A stretch of 64,000 nt of DNA from positions 62,001-126,000 of the forward strand of contig JADLZK010008799.1 in the NCBI GenBank assembly GCA_015847255.1, written 5' to 3'. The translations under genes and the position numbers were made by a program. The stretch comes from Hyparrhenia diplandra (Eukaryota > Streptophyta > Magnoliopsida > Poales > Poaceae). Shown in pieces: positions 48,201 through 59,239 of this stretch (positions within the stretch are counted from its first letter, which is position 1; each line of letters opens with the position of its first letter). The notes beneath the pieces were generated by a model. The model searched no databases and was not told where the DNA came from. It saw nothing but the letters and a program-made list of their open reading frames with translations.

Positions 48201-49154
48201 TTAGTTTGGGAAGGTGATCGGGTAGACCGGCGACTTGTCCGGGTTGAACAAGCCAAAGTGCCTCTCGATCTCATCCCCGGTCTTCTGGTTCTCGTTGAAC
48301 ATGGCGAACACGTACGTCTCCAGCACCCCAGGCCTCCTAGGCGTGCCCTGCCGGGCGTGGTCGATCACGCTCTGGTTGTACTGTCGCGCGTTGTCCACGC
48401 TCGCCGCGAACCCGCCGGCCGACGGCCACCCGCTCTCCGACACAACAACCTTGACGTCGGGCACCCCGGCCTTCTCCAGCGCCGCGTAGACGGCGTCCAC
48501 CATGGCGTCGAACAGGTTCGTGTACACCAGCCCGTTGCCGCCGTCCGTCACCGTGGCCGCCCCCGGTCGGAAGCTCGCGTACTCGAGGCTGATGTTCCGT
48601 TGGTCGTCCTTGTACGCGAAGTAGGGGTACACGTTGACCAGCAGCGGCGCGCCGGTGTCGGCCAGGAACCGCGCGACGTCCGCCATGTACCCCTGCGCGA
48701 ACACGCCGCGGGACGGCGGGAACGTGTCGGCGATCGCGTCCATCTTCACCGCCGTGGACACCTTGACGCTGCCGTCGAGCCCCGCGGACACAAGCGCGGC
48801 GTGCACGTTGCGCATGGCCGGGAGGAGCAGCCCCGCGGCGCCGTCGCCGGGGGCCACCTCGTTGCCGACGGCGATGTACTTGATGAAGACGTCGGGCTGG
48901 TAGGCCTGCACGTTGGCCTGGACCCAGTCCACGGCGGCCGAGGCGCTGCCGGCGAGCGCGCGGACCGCGTCCACGCCGCCCACGTCGAGGATGACGGCGA
49001 TGCCGCTGCCGCGGAGCGCGGCGAGGGCGTCCTGGTCCGGGAAGTAGATGCGCATGGCCTGGATGTTGTTGGACTTGTAGAGCTGCACCACATCCGCACG
49101 CGACGGAAGGTTGTCGCCGAGCACGCCATAGCAGACACCGTGCACACCTCCCAT
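48201..49154 (-). CDS. Glucan endo-1,3-beta-glucosidase (GH17, PR-2 family)
   Basis: The 317-residue open frame starts MGGVHGVCYGVLGDNLPSRA (ATG 49152-49154). It is a complete GH17 catalytic domain, which hydrolyses beta-1,3-glucan such as callose or fungal wall. The proton donor lies in KYIAVGNEV, and the nucleophile in VVVSESGWPSAGG, matching the GH17 signature. Other family blocks are APLLVNVYPYFAYKDD, NLFDAMVDAVYAALEKAG and ETYVFAMFNENQKTGDEIER followed by HFGLFNPDKSPVYPITFPN. There is no C-terminal extension or CBM43, so it is the short PR-2 type. Family members normally carry an N-terminal signal peptide of about 25 residues, often split by an intron. None is visible between this ATG and the TATA box. 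The frame can be extended upstream only with non-ATG codons and stays hydrophilic. It may therefore be intracellular, or an upstream exon was lost. Confidence 0.93.
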   Translation of the reverse strand: MGGVHGVCYGVLGDNLPSRADVVQLYKSNNIQAMRIYFPDQDALAALRGSGIAVILDVGGVDAVRALAGSASAAVDWVQANVQAYQPDVFIKYIAVGNEVAPGDGAAGLLLPAMRNVHAALVSAGLDGSVKVSTAVKMDAIADTFPPSRGVFAQGYMADVARFLADTGAPLLVNVYPYFAYKDDQRNISLEYASFRPGAATVTDGGNGLVYTNLFDAMVDAVYAALEKAGVPDVKVVVSESGWPSAGGFAASVDNARQYNQSVIDHARQGTPRRPGVLETYVFAMFNENQKTGDEIERHFGLFNPDKSPVYPITFPN

Positions 49155-49280
49155 TTTGCTCGGACTGCAAGACGTTGTACACGTCGTACTAGCTAGTTTC
49201 CTCAGTTGGTGCGTGCTCACTTGGATATGGTCTCAAATTGATGATGCTCTTCTGGTCAGGAGAGAAGAACAACAACCAAC

Positions 49281-49290
49281 CTTATATAGT
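49281..49290 (-). promoter_or_regulatory. Probable TATA box of the beta-1,3-glucanase
   Basis: The minus strand reads ACTATATAAG about 130 bases upstream of ATG 49154. This implies a 5' UTR of roughly 100 bases and leaves no room for a separate signal-peptide exon if this is the only promoter. Confidence 0.65.
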
Positions 49291-49545
49291 GTGCGCCGAG
49301 GTTCGAGTAGAGAGATGAGGTGGCTATACTTGGGTTGGTAAGCTACTAGTATCAATTTAGTGTTAAATACAGGCTGGTTATCCTGTTTGACTTTTTCGTC
49401 GTCAGATATGCATGTAGTTGCTTGAAAGCTTCCTAACATATGTACTATAATAAATACACGTAGTAGTATAGTATATATATATGTATGTATTTGTAAGGCG
49501 ACTTCGTCTTGCCAATACAATATCGAGTATGTTAGTATGTATGTA

Positions 49546-49698
49546 CTTTCTCTATTTCAAATTGTAGGTCATTTGGTTTTTTTAGATGTATGTTTTTTTT
49601 TTTTTGGCTATGTATCTAAACATAATGTATAACTAAGTGTATAGTAAAAACAATGTATTTAGAAAGCTAAAATGAACTCTAATTTGAAACGGAGGAAG
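49546..49698. mobile_element. Stowaway MITE with TA target duplication
   Basis: The left end 'ctttctctatttcaaattgt' pairs with the inverted right end 'ctaatttgaaacggaggaag', and TA flanks both sides (49544-49545 and 49699-49700). The 153-bp non-coding interior has the usual 'acaatgtatttag' and 'atgtatctaaac' complementary arms. Confidence 0.85.
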
Positions 49699-50129
49699 TA
49701 TATCATATTATTCATGTATGTATTGACCGCATAATAAGTTGAAGAAATCAAAGATAAGAGACGAAATCCATCTCAAATCAAATGACTCGCGAAGGACAGG
49801 CCGGTCAAGCAAGCGAGCTAGAAGAACGTGACAGATATATAGACTGGAGGGCTTGCTTGGATGGACCATGCGTGGAATCATGCATAGAAGCAAATGTGTG
49901 CTTTGAAGCAGCTGATATGCATTGCTTGCCCGCGTCAAATTCTCTGTAGGGGGAAACCCCCCGCGTGTCTTTTTTTTTTTTTTAAAAAAAGATCGTAACT
50001 ATCTAACTATCACGGCACTGCTCATTCATTTCACACATATATTCTCGCCGTGGTCAATATTAAGTGGCAGGTCTAAATTCAGTTTTGCTGGGGCTAGAGA
50101 CGAATTATTGCATAACATATGGCGATAGT

Positions 50130-50340
50130 AATTACTATCACCGTTGTTTCAAATCATAAAACATTCTGATTTTTTTAATATATTGATCTTACTATATATC
50201 TAGACATAGTATTTATCTAAGTGCATAACAAAAACAATGTATATGAATGTATATTAGTATTTAAATGCATAACAAAAACAATGTATATGAATGTATATGA
50301 AAATGTCAAAACATTTTGATTTTGAAAGGGATAGTAGTTG
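50130..50340. mobile_element. Degenerate MITE with internal tandem repeat
   Basis: 'gtttcaaatcataaaacatt' near the left is complemented by 'aaaacattttgattttgaaa' near the right. Inside, 'gcataacaaaaacaatgtat' plus 'atgaatgtatat' is tandemly repeated (about 50223 and 50264). The ends are too decayed to set exact borders. Confidence 0.5.
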
Positions 50341-50379
50341 TTGATGAGAGGGTTCTTGTTTAACTTCAGTGTCGAGCCC

Positions 50380-51540
50380 TTTTTTTTTTTTTTTGAAAGA
50401 TCCAAGAACAAGCTGGCTTTGGATTAATAATAAGAAGGTTGACCCAGTTTTTGAGGGAAACCGGGCCCGAAAACCATACTCACGCAATTACAACAGAGAG
50501 AACAACAACCCGAAAAAGATAAAATCTGGAGCACCCGGGAGACCAAGTAGGTTATCGTTGCCCAGCACAAGCAAAACGCAGGTGTAGCTTCGACTTCCGA
50601 CCAAAATCTCCCGCACACATCCTAGCCTAGTTGAAATCCACAGCGACGCCTTCAGGAAGGTTACGACGTTCGAAGCGCCGCCGTCGCTCGTCCGGGACGG
50701 ACCAGGTCTTCACCCGTGGAGAAGCTGGGACCGCGACGCCCCCAACAGCGAAAACGGCGCCCGCAGGCGTCGCCGTCGCTAGGCTTTCGCCCCAGATAGC
50801 CCCGGCTCCGACGTCGGCTTGGATTCCAGATCCTTGCTTGTCACCACCGTAGTTGTTGCCGGTCGTCCCGCGAAAACTTCGCCCGAGGGCATCGGCCAGC
50901 GCCCGGTACCAACAGTAGCCGCAAAAGCTGCGCCCGACCACCCCATCGACAAGACGCCATGCCGAAAAACAAGCATTCGCTGCGTCGCACGCGCGTCCAC
51001 CTGCCGCATGCCAACACCAATGTCTTCATCTTGACCACCACCGTAGCAGCCATGGTAGCCACCGCAGCTGAGGCCAACAGGGGAGGGACAGTGAAGAAGA
51101 AGAGCTGTCCCCCAACGCCTACACAAGGGCCAGCCGCCAAAGCATGCCACCGGCCACCACCACATCCGCCGCGACCCCGCCAAAGACGAAGGCGAACTAG
51201 CCGGCGGGCACTGGATCCGGCCACCCGGGCGCCGGATCTGGGACGATCGGTCAAAGGACCCGTCACCGTCAAAAGAGGACATTGGGGATGCGCGGAGAAG
51301 AGGACCCCATCTGTCATCCGTCGTTGGGTGCCGCCCCTAGCCCAAAGGGCCCCGGATCCGGCCGAGAGGACCGAGCATCCGGTGCCCAGGCTCGCGACGC
51401 CGTCCCACCGTGCCAGCCCTTGCCGAGCGCCGCCCCCGCTCTGTGGCCGCCGGATCCGGTCGCAAGGGAACAGGATCCGTCCGCCGGGCCATGGGGAAGC
51501 ACTCCGTCGCGGCTGCATCGCACAAGGGGGGGGCGACGGA
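50380..51540 (-). mobile_element. Probable retroposon, minus orientation, poly-A at 50380-50394
   Basis: The block starts on the plus strand with a T15 run, the complement of a poly-A tail, and is abruptly GC-rich against AT-rich flanks. Minus-strand frames (about 50779-51554) are open for up to 237 codons but low in complexity, rich in Gly, Arg, Pro and Trp, with no recognised domain. A poly-A-ended GC-rich insertion suggests a LINE 5' region or a retroposed transcript. No target duplication was found, and the right edge abuts the F-box copy at about 51541. Confidence 0.4.
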
Positions 51541-51677
51541 GAGGAAGATCTCACTAACCTTCTGTCCTTGGCCTCTTTCCTGAGTGCTGCTCATTTGATT
51601 GAAAAATTAGAGATACATGTAAATACTACAATGGTTAACTTTCATGCAAATATAACTTCTTGTATTTCATACTTTAA

Positions 51678-52542
51678 TAAAATCTTTCTTTGGCTGGCTA
51701 TTAATAATGCTATACTGACCAGGGATAACATGAAGAAGAGAAAGTGGCCTGGAGATACTACATGCTGCTTCTGTAATATGGAGGAGACAACCAATCATCT
51801 TTTATTTCAATGTAGTTCTGCTAAGATAATATGGGCAACCTTTGCTACTTGCTTTGGTGCATTGGATGTCCGAAAAAAATCTTACACAGGCCTGGAAATG
51901 GTGTGATAAATGGTTACCAAACAATAGGAAATTTCATACTCTAGGCATTGCAGCCATCTGCTGGGCAATTTGGCTGGCTAGAAACAAGAGTTGCTTTGAT
52001 AAAGTGAAACCAGCATCACCACTCTCTATTATCTGCCATGCATGTGCCCTCATGTGTTATTGGGCGGGTCTATATGCAGGTATTGACAAAGAAGCTATAC
52101 AGGACGCAGTCACCAAGACTATGCAGTTTGCAATCAAGCTCTTGAATAAGAAGCAGAAGAAGGAGCAGGGCGAATTGGAAGACAAGGAGCCTGAAGAGTA
52201 ACACTAAGGATGGAAGTACAAGTGCTGGAAATACAAGTGCAGGAGTGTATCCCCCACAGGATGGAAACCGGCTACTCTTTTGACACTGTCATCTGTTGTT
52301 GGCAGTAATCTGTCATTGTACTGTGAAGAGTTCTTATGTAGCTTCTGCTTGTAGGATTGTGGTTCCTCGGTTATCTTTTCTGGTGAGGTTGATAAACCTC
52401 TTGTTAAGTCTAGTTCTTCAGTCATCAGGTCTTTGGTAGTACGTCTCAGGTTTTACTCTGTTACTGTCTTAAAACTCCTCCGATCTTGCTTTGTATTTCC
52501 GTTACTTGTAATGGAAATGGGGTTTCCTCGGTTCAAAAAAAA
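51678..52542 (+). mobile_element. 5'-truncated LINE with 14-bp target-site duplication
   Basis: The insertion is bounded by 'atttcatactttaa' at 51664-51677 and 52543-52556, with a poly-A tail just before the second copy. It encodes only the C-terminal end of a plant LINE ORF2: IFLWLAINNAILTRDNMKKR, then CCFCNMEETTNHLLFQCSSA (zf-RVT) and a downstream segment (HTLGIAAICWAIWLARNKSC). A one-base shift in an A7 run near 51866-51872 separates the two parts. The empty-site paralogue at about 55728 confirms the insertion. Confidence 0.9.
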
Positions 52543-52633
52543 ATTTCATACTTTAACAGTGTAATTTATAAGTCATTTAATAAATTTGTTAAACTGCACG
52601 TGAGTACAACTTTGGTTGTTTCGACATATTATC

Positions 52634-53018
52634 AGATCAACTCCAACAGTTTTGCAACCATGGTTTGCATTCTTCAAAATTGTCAAAAACATGAAAAAGT
52701 GGTCTCCAACAATTTTGCAATTTGGATTTGTCATTTTGGACAACTTGGCATAAAACATTCTCAACTTGACAAATATGCAAGCTGGGAGGGACTTGGCAAA
52801 TCTTCTTCTTGCTTGCATGTTGCGTATTGACCGTGAAAATAAAATCATCTCCCTACTTGCATGCTGCATATTGCCTTTTTTTTTTTTTTTCTTTTTGCCA
52901 AACTAAATTTGCAAAACTATTGGAGAACCACAATTTTTTTCACTTTGCATATATTTTTATGACTTAGCAAATCACAACTTTTGCCCAGTATATTTTACAA
53001 AACTGTTGGAGATGCTCT
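52634..53018. mobile_element. MITE-like insertion in the same F-box intron
   Basis: 'aactccaacagttttgcaac' at the left and 'tacaaaactgttggagatgc' at the right are inverted copies. The paralogous intron near 55856 goes directly from 'cacatattatcag' to 'aatattttaaag' without this DNA. The interior has further 'ttgcaaaactattggag' repeats. The exact duplication is unclear. The CTCCAACAGTTTTG ends belong to a common grass MITE type. Confidence 0.7.
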
Positions 53019-53395
53019 CAAAATATATTTTAGAGTTGGTGATCCTTGGATTACAACCATCGCTGACATATTCTTTTTTTCCTCCTAAAATGTTGCAGTT
53101 TTCTATTTGTACCCTCCCACCTGGCTCAGAGCTTATCAGGAAGATTCCAGGTTCTACACATAGCTATCTAAAGAACCTTAATATCACTGGATTTACAGGG
53201 TGCACCGGTCAAGTTGAATTGTTGTTACACATTGTAGAAAATGCCCCTAACCTCGAGGCTTTGACTATTGATCGAGTTAATCCCTATGGTAATACTTTAG
53301 AGTATGTAAGGCGATCAAGATCCAAGGCACTAGACATTGCTAGGAAACACCTGGATGGGAGGTTATCAGAAAATACAAAGGTTTCTATTATGTAG

Positions 53396-54389
53396 GACGA
53401 TGTGCCTGAGGAAGACTGGTAATGTTGTGGATGGCCCCTCAAGTGTTTGTCAAGTTGTTCGCGTTTGAGTCCCCTCGTTCGTCGTGTTCTCTCGTCGTTT
53501 GCCCTGTTCCTCTTCTCTAAATAATGAAAAAAAAAAGGCAAACAAGTTTAAACATATATTTTTTTCCAGGGCCAAATAATGAATTCTCCCCATCACAGCT
53601 CAATCTGGCGTATAAAAATTGCAGTGGAGGCCGGTCAAGCCGAAATGGCCACCTACCCAAAAGGCCCATCACTCAACATAGGTAGAGCCCACGAAAGACT
53701 AGCGAGAGGAGTGAGCCTTCTGTTTCACCTTCATCCTCTCCTCCAACCTCCAAGCTACCGGTGGCAGTGGCACTGCCTGCGGCTGCGGCATCCAGGGTCA
53801 GGCAAAGCGCGGGGTTGAATCCGTGTTATCGGGCGCGACCCTGCCCGCCGCCGCCTCCTCCCACCACCGCCCGGCCCCGGCCGCCAACGAGTCCGAGTCC
53901 GAGGGCTTCGCGCGTTCCTGATACCGTATCGCCGGCATATCAGGCTGAATCCGTGTTACTCTTGGAGGGAGCGGAAGACTACGGAATCATAGTCGGCTAC
54001 GCTCCTCTTATGAATCCAAGTCCTAGGGTGCAGATTTCCCATTGAGCCGGGGCTTCATCTCATCGCTATATATTTGTCCGGGCCGGGGCTTCATCGCTTC
54101 ATCTCCTTTTCTGCACATCGCGTCTGCAGAGGAAACTGTAGCGCCGCCCTTTTGTAGGGCTTTTTCTAGTCCTAGCGCAGCGGCTGTAGCGCCTCTTGCA
54201 GCGGAAGGTCAGCTAAACTCTCTTTCTCCTTTCTGTACCCCCCTTCATCTATATATAATATACGTGTGTGTGCATACACGATCTGTAAAAAAAGTTTTTT
54301 TTATGGTTTTATTTATTATTATGCTACTAAGACTGGGATTTCAGCTATATGTTTACGGTTCACATGGCACAGTTTCTTGCAGAATCAAA
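53396..54389. other. Spacer and 5' region of the F-box gene
   Basis: Holds the 3' flank of the truncated copy and the upstream and 5'-UTR region of the next gene. Short frames (53579-54045) are Pro/Arg-rich without a domain. A small direct repeat 'ccggggcttcatc' occurs at about 54048 and 54083. Confidence 0.5.
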
Positions 54390-56182
54390 ATGGAGGACCA
54401 TCCTATGTGCACAAGGAAAAGACTGAAGCGTAGTCATAACAAGTCTGTCTTCAGACAGAGGACTGCACAAATCCAGTTTTCGGACCTTCCTGTGGTATGT
54501 ACTGAATTACGTTTATGGATGTATTTCGGAGTTTGTGCTACAACAACCTGTCGAATTAATTCTCTGTTCCCCTTCGTTGCAGGATGTGCTAGGCACGATT
54601 CTGTCAAAATTGCCACCAAAGGAAATAGTAAGAACTAGTGTTTTATCAAATGAGTGGAAACATATCTGGACAGCTTGCCCCAAACTCAGATTTGATGGTG
54701 CTGCAATGTGCGGCCAAGATGAGGCTGGAACACAACAATATACCCTGAAGTTCATTGACAATGTCAATGGAGTCTTGAAACAATATCACGGCAAGGTGGT
54801 TGAAGAATTTGGGGTCAAGTTTGAATTTGACGCCACGCTAGCTGAACATCTCGACTGTTGGGTTAATTTTGCCTTATTGTCACGAGCAAAGAATCTAGCT
54901 CTTGACTTGCTCCCGGCCAGGTGGGGGCTCCGTCTTGATAGGTACAGATTTCCCATTGAGCTGTTTGATGGCCAAAGTATATCCCGTCTGCAACACCTAC
55001 AGCTTAGCTTTGTGTCTTTTGAATCATCCTCCCAATTCTGTGGTTTCCCCAACCTGAAGAAGCTTGAGCTACATGTGGTGAGTGTCACCCGTAAAGGTCT
55101 TGAAGATATGTTGTCAAATTGCTCTAATCTTGAATGGTTGAGTATAATTAGATGCCATCTGGATAATGATGAATTGAGGGTGTGTCATCGGCTGCCCCGC
55201 TTGCTATACTTTGCGTATCGCATACTGTGAGATAAGCAAGATAGAATTCATAGCCAAGAATCTGCAGACTTTTGTATTCCAGGGGAAGTTGATTCATTTT
55301 TTCCTGTGGCCTGCTTCGGCACTGAAAGACGTGATGCTCTATAATATTGGTGACATAACTCTTAACTTCGCTCTTACCGCGCTTCCCTTCTTGTTTCCAA
55401 GGGCACAGAATATGATTCTGCATTGTTCCTTGCCACTTAAGGTCTGTATCCCACAACCATTATCATTGATTTGTTTCCTAACATTTTCCTGTTTTTGACT
55501 TTTTTTTTTCTTGTTTTGTGTCCTTCAGACCCCATTGCCACAAGGAAACAGTTCTAAGTTCTCACTGTTGAAGTATCTACAACTCAAGTTTTTGGTGTCA
55601 CCGGAAGATCTCAATAACCTTTTGTCCTTGGCCTCTTTCCTGAGTGCTGCTCCTTTCATTGAAAAATTAGAGATACATGTAAGTACTGTAATAATTTACT
55701 TTCTTGCAAATATAACTTGTTGTACTTCGTACTTTATTAGTGGCATTTATAAAAAAAAAAAAATACATTATCACTATCAAGGTTTGCTTCGTTTAATGAA
55801 TGTGTCAAACTGCACACAAGCACATGTATACAACTTTATTTATTTGCACATATTATCAGAATATTTTAAAGTTGGTGATCCATATATTTCAACCGTTGCT
55901 GACATTTTTTTTTCCCCTCCTAAAATGTTGCAGTTTTCTATTTGTACCCTGCCACCTGGCTCAGAGCCTATCAGGAGTGTTCCGGGTTCTACACATAGGT
56001 TTCTAAAGAACCTAAGCATCACTGGATTTACAGGGTGCACCGGTCAAGTTGAGTTGTTGTTACACATTGTAGAAAATGCCCCTAACCTCGAGGCTTTGGC
56101 TATTGACCGAGTTAATCACTATGGTAACTATGATAATATTGAAGAAGAGTATGTAAGGCAATCTTACCGAGTTAATCACTAG
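54390..56182 (+). CDS. F-box/LRR protein, four exons, one frameshift and altered C-terminus
   Basis: Exons: 54390-54494, 54583-55441, 55529-55678, 55934-56182. After a basic N-terminus (TRKRLKRSHNKS), the F-box reads FSDLPVDVLGTILSKLPPKE followed by IVRTSVLSNEW, split by intron 1 after LPV. LRR-like segments follow (LQHLQLSFVSFESSSQF, LKKLELHVVSVTRKGLEDML, CSNLEWLSIIRC), then an FBD-like C-terminal part. F-box proteins of this type are SCF ubiquitin-ligase adaptors, and the target is unknown. One extra T near 55209-55213 breaks the frame between PRLLY and CEISKIEFIAKNLQTF. Without it all exons join in phase 0. The last exon ends early because a 15-base copy of 'ccgagttaatcacta' replaces the SKALDIA segment seen in the upstream paralogue. 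Confidence 0.85.
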
Positions 56183-59100
56183 ACTTTGCTAGGAGACACC
56201 TGGATGGGAGGTTATCAGAAAATACAAAGGTTTCTATAATGTAGGACGATGTACCACCTTCTAATGTTGTGGATGGCCCCTCACGTTATTGTCAAGTTCT
56301 TCGCGGGTTCTTGATGAAACACGCTGAGTTCCATCCTTTTTGTCGTGTTCTTGCATCACTTGTTCCTCTTCTCTGAGTTGCCGAAGTCAGTGGAGAGGAA
56401 AGTGCTTCTAACGTGTTGAATGTAATGAGAACAAGAAAATAGAAACAATGTACTGTGTTATTTCGGTTGATTGATCTTGTTTATATACAGTGAGTGCATG
56501 TGTGTTGTAATGAGACAATAATTATATATATGTGCATATGTGATATTCAATTGATGCCATCAAGAATTAACTCAAAAAAAAAAACTCCATACAACCTTAC
56601 TTGTTCTTTTTCTAAAGAGTTATGTACGTCCGCATTCATAACTGAGTTATATATAACACATATGCTCACAAGTTTTCCTCATTAAATGTAAATTCTTTGG
56701 TTATAAAATTACCACTTAACTCAATGACACTCCCTCCGTTTCAAAGTTAAGACGTGTTGGCATTTCTTTCTTTTGTACTGTAGTCAGAAGAAGGAAAAAT
56801 CCTATCTGCAATTAGAGCACTTTTGTTATGTGTGTGGAAAACAATGGAAAATATGTTTTACGTGCATGTGCAGATTGTGTGGGGGTGATGTCAGATTATA
56901 TCATGCCTTGAAGGAAGAATCTGAAGATTTTAGCTTAACTGCCTTTGGTTGTTCAACAGGCATCCAGGTTCCAGGAGAGCACTCAACAAGCACCTGGCAA
57001 AGCTGCAACCTCATTAGTTTTTCTTCTCGATTGACTTATGGACAGAAGAAGCATTTTTGCAGACTCAAACAAACAATAACGCTGCATTAGAGAATTTAAG
57101 AAGCTGGAATCACAATGGCAAAATTTTCAAAATAAAAAAAAAAAATAAAAATGCTACCATTATAGATACCTATGTTTGATTAATCACTATACTACTTCCT
57201 CAAGTAATGATTAATTAAAAAACTGATTGAGCAGCTGTAGATAGATTCAATGTAAATCCTCTATGTTGTCGTCTATTTTTCAGTCAACAAGATTGTGCAC
57301 ATGAAAATACTAATTGATCCATTTATGTCTGTGCTTTGAAGTTATATATAACAAACCTGAATTCCATTATCTTCTATTTCCATTACATTAAAGCATATTG
57401 TTAGGAATATAACTAATGAAGAAAATATAATGTTGTCATGAATATTTCTTTGTAGTGAAAGGTTTTGGTATTAGTATTGTACTTAATGAGGCTCCAGATC
57501 AGTACAAAGAAAGGATCGATATCCCTTGGGCTGACAAACAAAATAAATAGAACTCTAGCACATAAAACATAAGCAGCATTAGTATAGTACTAAGTCAATG
57601 TATATGAACATAATTAAGGACCGATACTAATTTGGAATAGCCTGAAGGGAGTTCTACCTGCATGGAACCAACACATGTACATAGCCTCTTCTTTTTCTCT
57701 CTATTCTTCCAACTTGTACACACAATTAGTTTCAGTAAACATTAAACTGGGCAGAAGGCTAGCAGCAGTAAATTTTCATCCATCCTCTTGCAGCTCATCA
57801 GCCGAAGAAACTTACACGATTTTTAAGAAAAAGAAGCCACTACCTATTGGCCGCCGCTGTTGCCTTTTGCTGTCGAGAAGTTATCGCCCTCGCCCTAGTT
57901 CATGGCGTCGCCCGACGCTTCAACACGGAGAGTCAGAATTGGAATCGAATAGAATGCATAGACACCTGGTTGAGGTCGGATCGGAAAAGTCCCTGGTATG
58001 TTGGACACAGACTCCATCATTTTTCTTTGTATTTATATTAGAGACTTTTGTTAAAATTGCAATTCAAAGTTCCCATTGCGGACTCCTGATCTCGCCAGGA
58101 CAAATGGAGCTCCTAACCACGCTGGACTCAAAAGTTATGGTTTATTGCTATTACTCCAGATTTTTTTTTCATAATATTATTTCTTCCTCTTCTTTAAATT
58201 GCAGTCTGAAGAAAAGTAACGCCACTGATTAAGTTACGTAATGACGTACTGACAAGAGTAGCACTAGGGTTACTTGAACATTGGTATACAATTGATGGCT
58301 AGGATACTGAGAAGAATAGTGCTGAGGAATTTTATTTTAAACATAGCTGAAAACATTGAAGCATTTATCCTTCCTATATTGGTTTAAAAAGAAAGGCCAT
58401 CAAGACTGGTGAGCAAATAATCTTGTTCATAAAAGTATGCAGACTTTGTTTCTTCACATCACAATAAATTGTGAGTTTTTTTAATCACCCATTAGGCCTG
58501 GTTTTAGAACATTGGCCTGTTGATTCAACTTTAGTAGTAGCCACATTGTTCATTATATTTTTTGGAGGTTGTGATTGTAGTCAGAACATTATCAACACTT
58601 TACAAGGAAGTTTGAAATTAGATGCTCTGTACAAACATTATCATCACTTGCCAAGGAAGTTTGAAATTAGATGCTCTTTACAAATACTTCCGTCAACAAG
58701 TGACATGTTGAGCTGGAGATGTAAACAAGATGTGCTCATTGATTCATGTGCTCCCTGTTTAGATCTGAATATAGATAACATGTACTGCAACTATTAGCTG
58801 AATAATGCTTAGGGTTGAACTTTTTGGTTGTGTTTTTTGTTTCAGGTTCCTAGAAACTTATTTCTGAGGTACTGAACTTACTCTTCCACTCAGGTACAAA
58901 AGAATTTTCAGGCCCAACACCGCACTGTACTGTATCTGTGCAATGCAATGCAAGTTTACTGAATCTGAATTGTACTGAATCAACATGAGGATTTATATGA
59001 CTACATTTTCAGATTCAACGCAAACATATCAGTGCATCATCAGATTTCACATAACAGCCATGGCAAGTATCTGCATCTTAACAGTACTGATGCTTACTAA

Positions 59101-59239
59101 TTGCTGACATAACTAAAAGTTGTTTACTATCAGTATAAGTGCATCATAACAGTTCTGATGCTTACAAAATTGGATGCCAACAAAGACGGCCTTTCTTCTT
59201 CGTACCTGCTGGCCTATCTATTGCTAATGGTAGCACTAC
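56183..59239. other. Intergenic, no gene recognised
   Basis: 56.2-56.45 kb is the 3' continuation of the F-box gene. 'ctccctccgtttcaaagtta' at about 56730 is a single Stowaway-type end without its partner. A tandem duplication with a 49-base period ('aaggaagtttgaaattagat') lies at 58586-58683. Frames at 57675-58232 have no recognisable content. Confidence 0.5.

Larger units (their letters stand above)
51541..53395 (+). pseudogene. Partial F-box/LRR gene copy (last two exons only)
   Basis: The exon at about 51543-51618 (LTNLLSLASFLSAAHLIEKL followed by EIH) and the exon at 53099-53395 (FSICTLPPGSELIRKIPGST... IVENAPNLEALTIDRVNPYG... HLDGRLSENTKVSIM) match exons 3 and 4 of the F-box gene at 54.4-56.2 kb. 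Exons 1 and 2 are absent, so this is a truncated duplicate. Its final exon preserves a C-terminus (SKALDIARKHLDGRL) that the downstream gene has lost. The single intron has been enlarged by a LINE and a MITE. No F-box remains. Confidence 0.85.

Noticed and set aside
48198..49196. 332-codon plus-strand ORF opposite the glucanase
   Set aside because: An antisense shadow of the GH17 gene caused by high third-position GC.
50779..51906. Protein-coding genes in the GC-rich block at 50.8-51.5 kb
   Set aside because: Frames are open on both strands with low-complexity translations. The T15 border and the sharp composition change fit a retroposon better.
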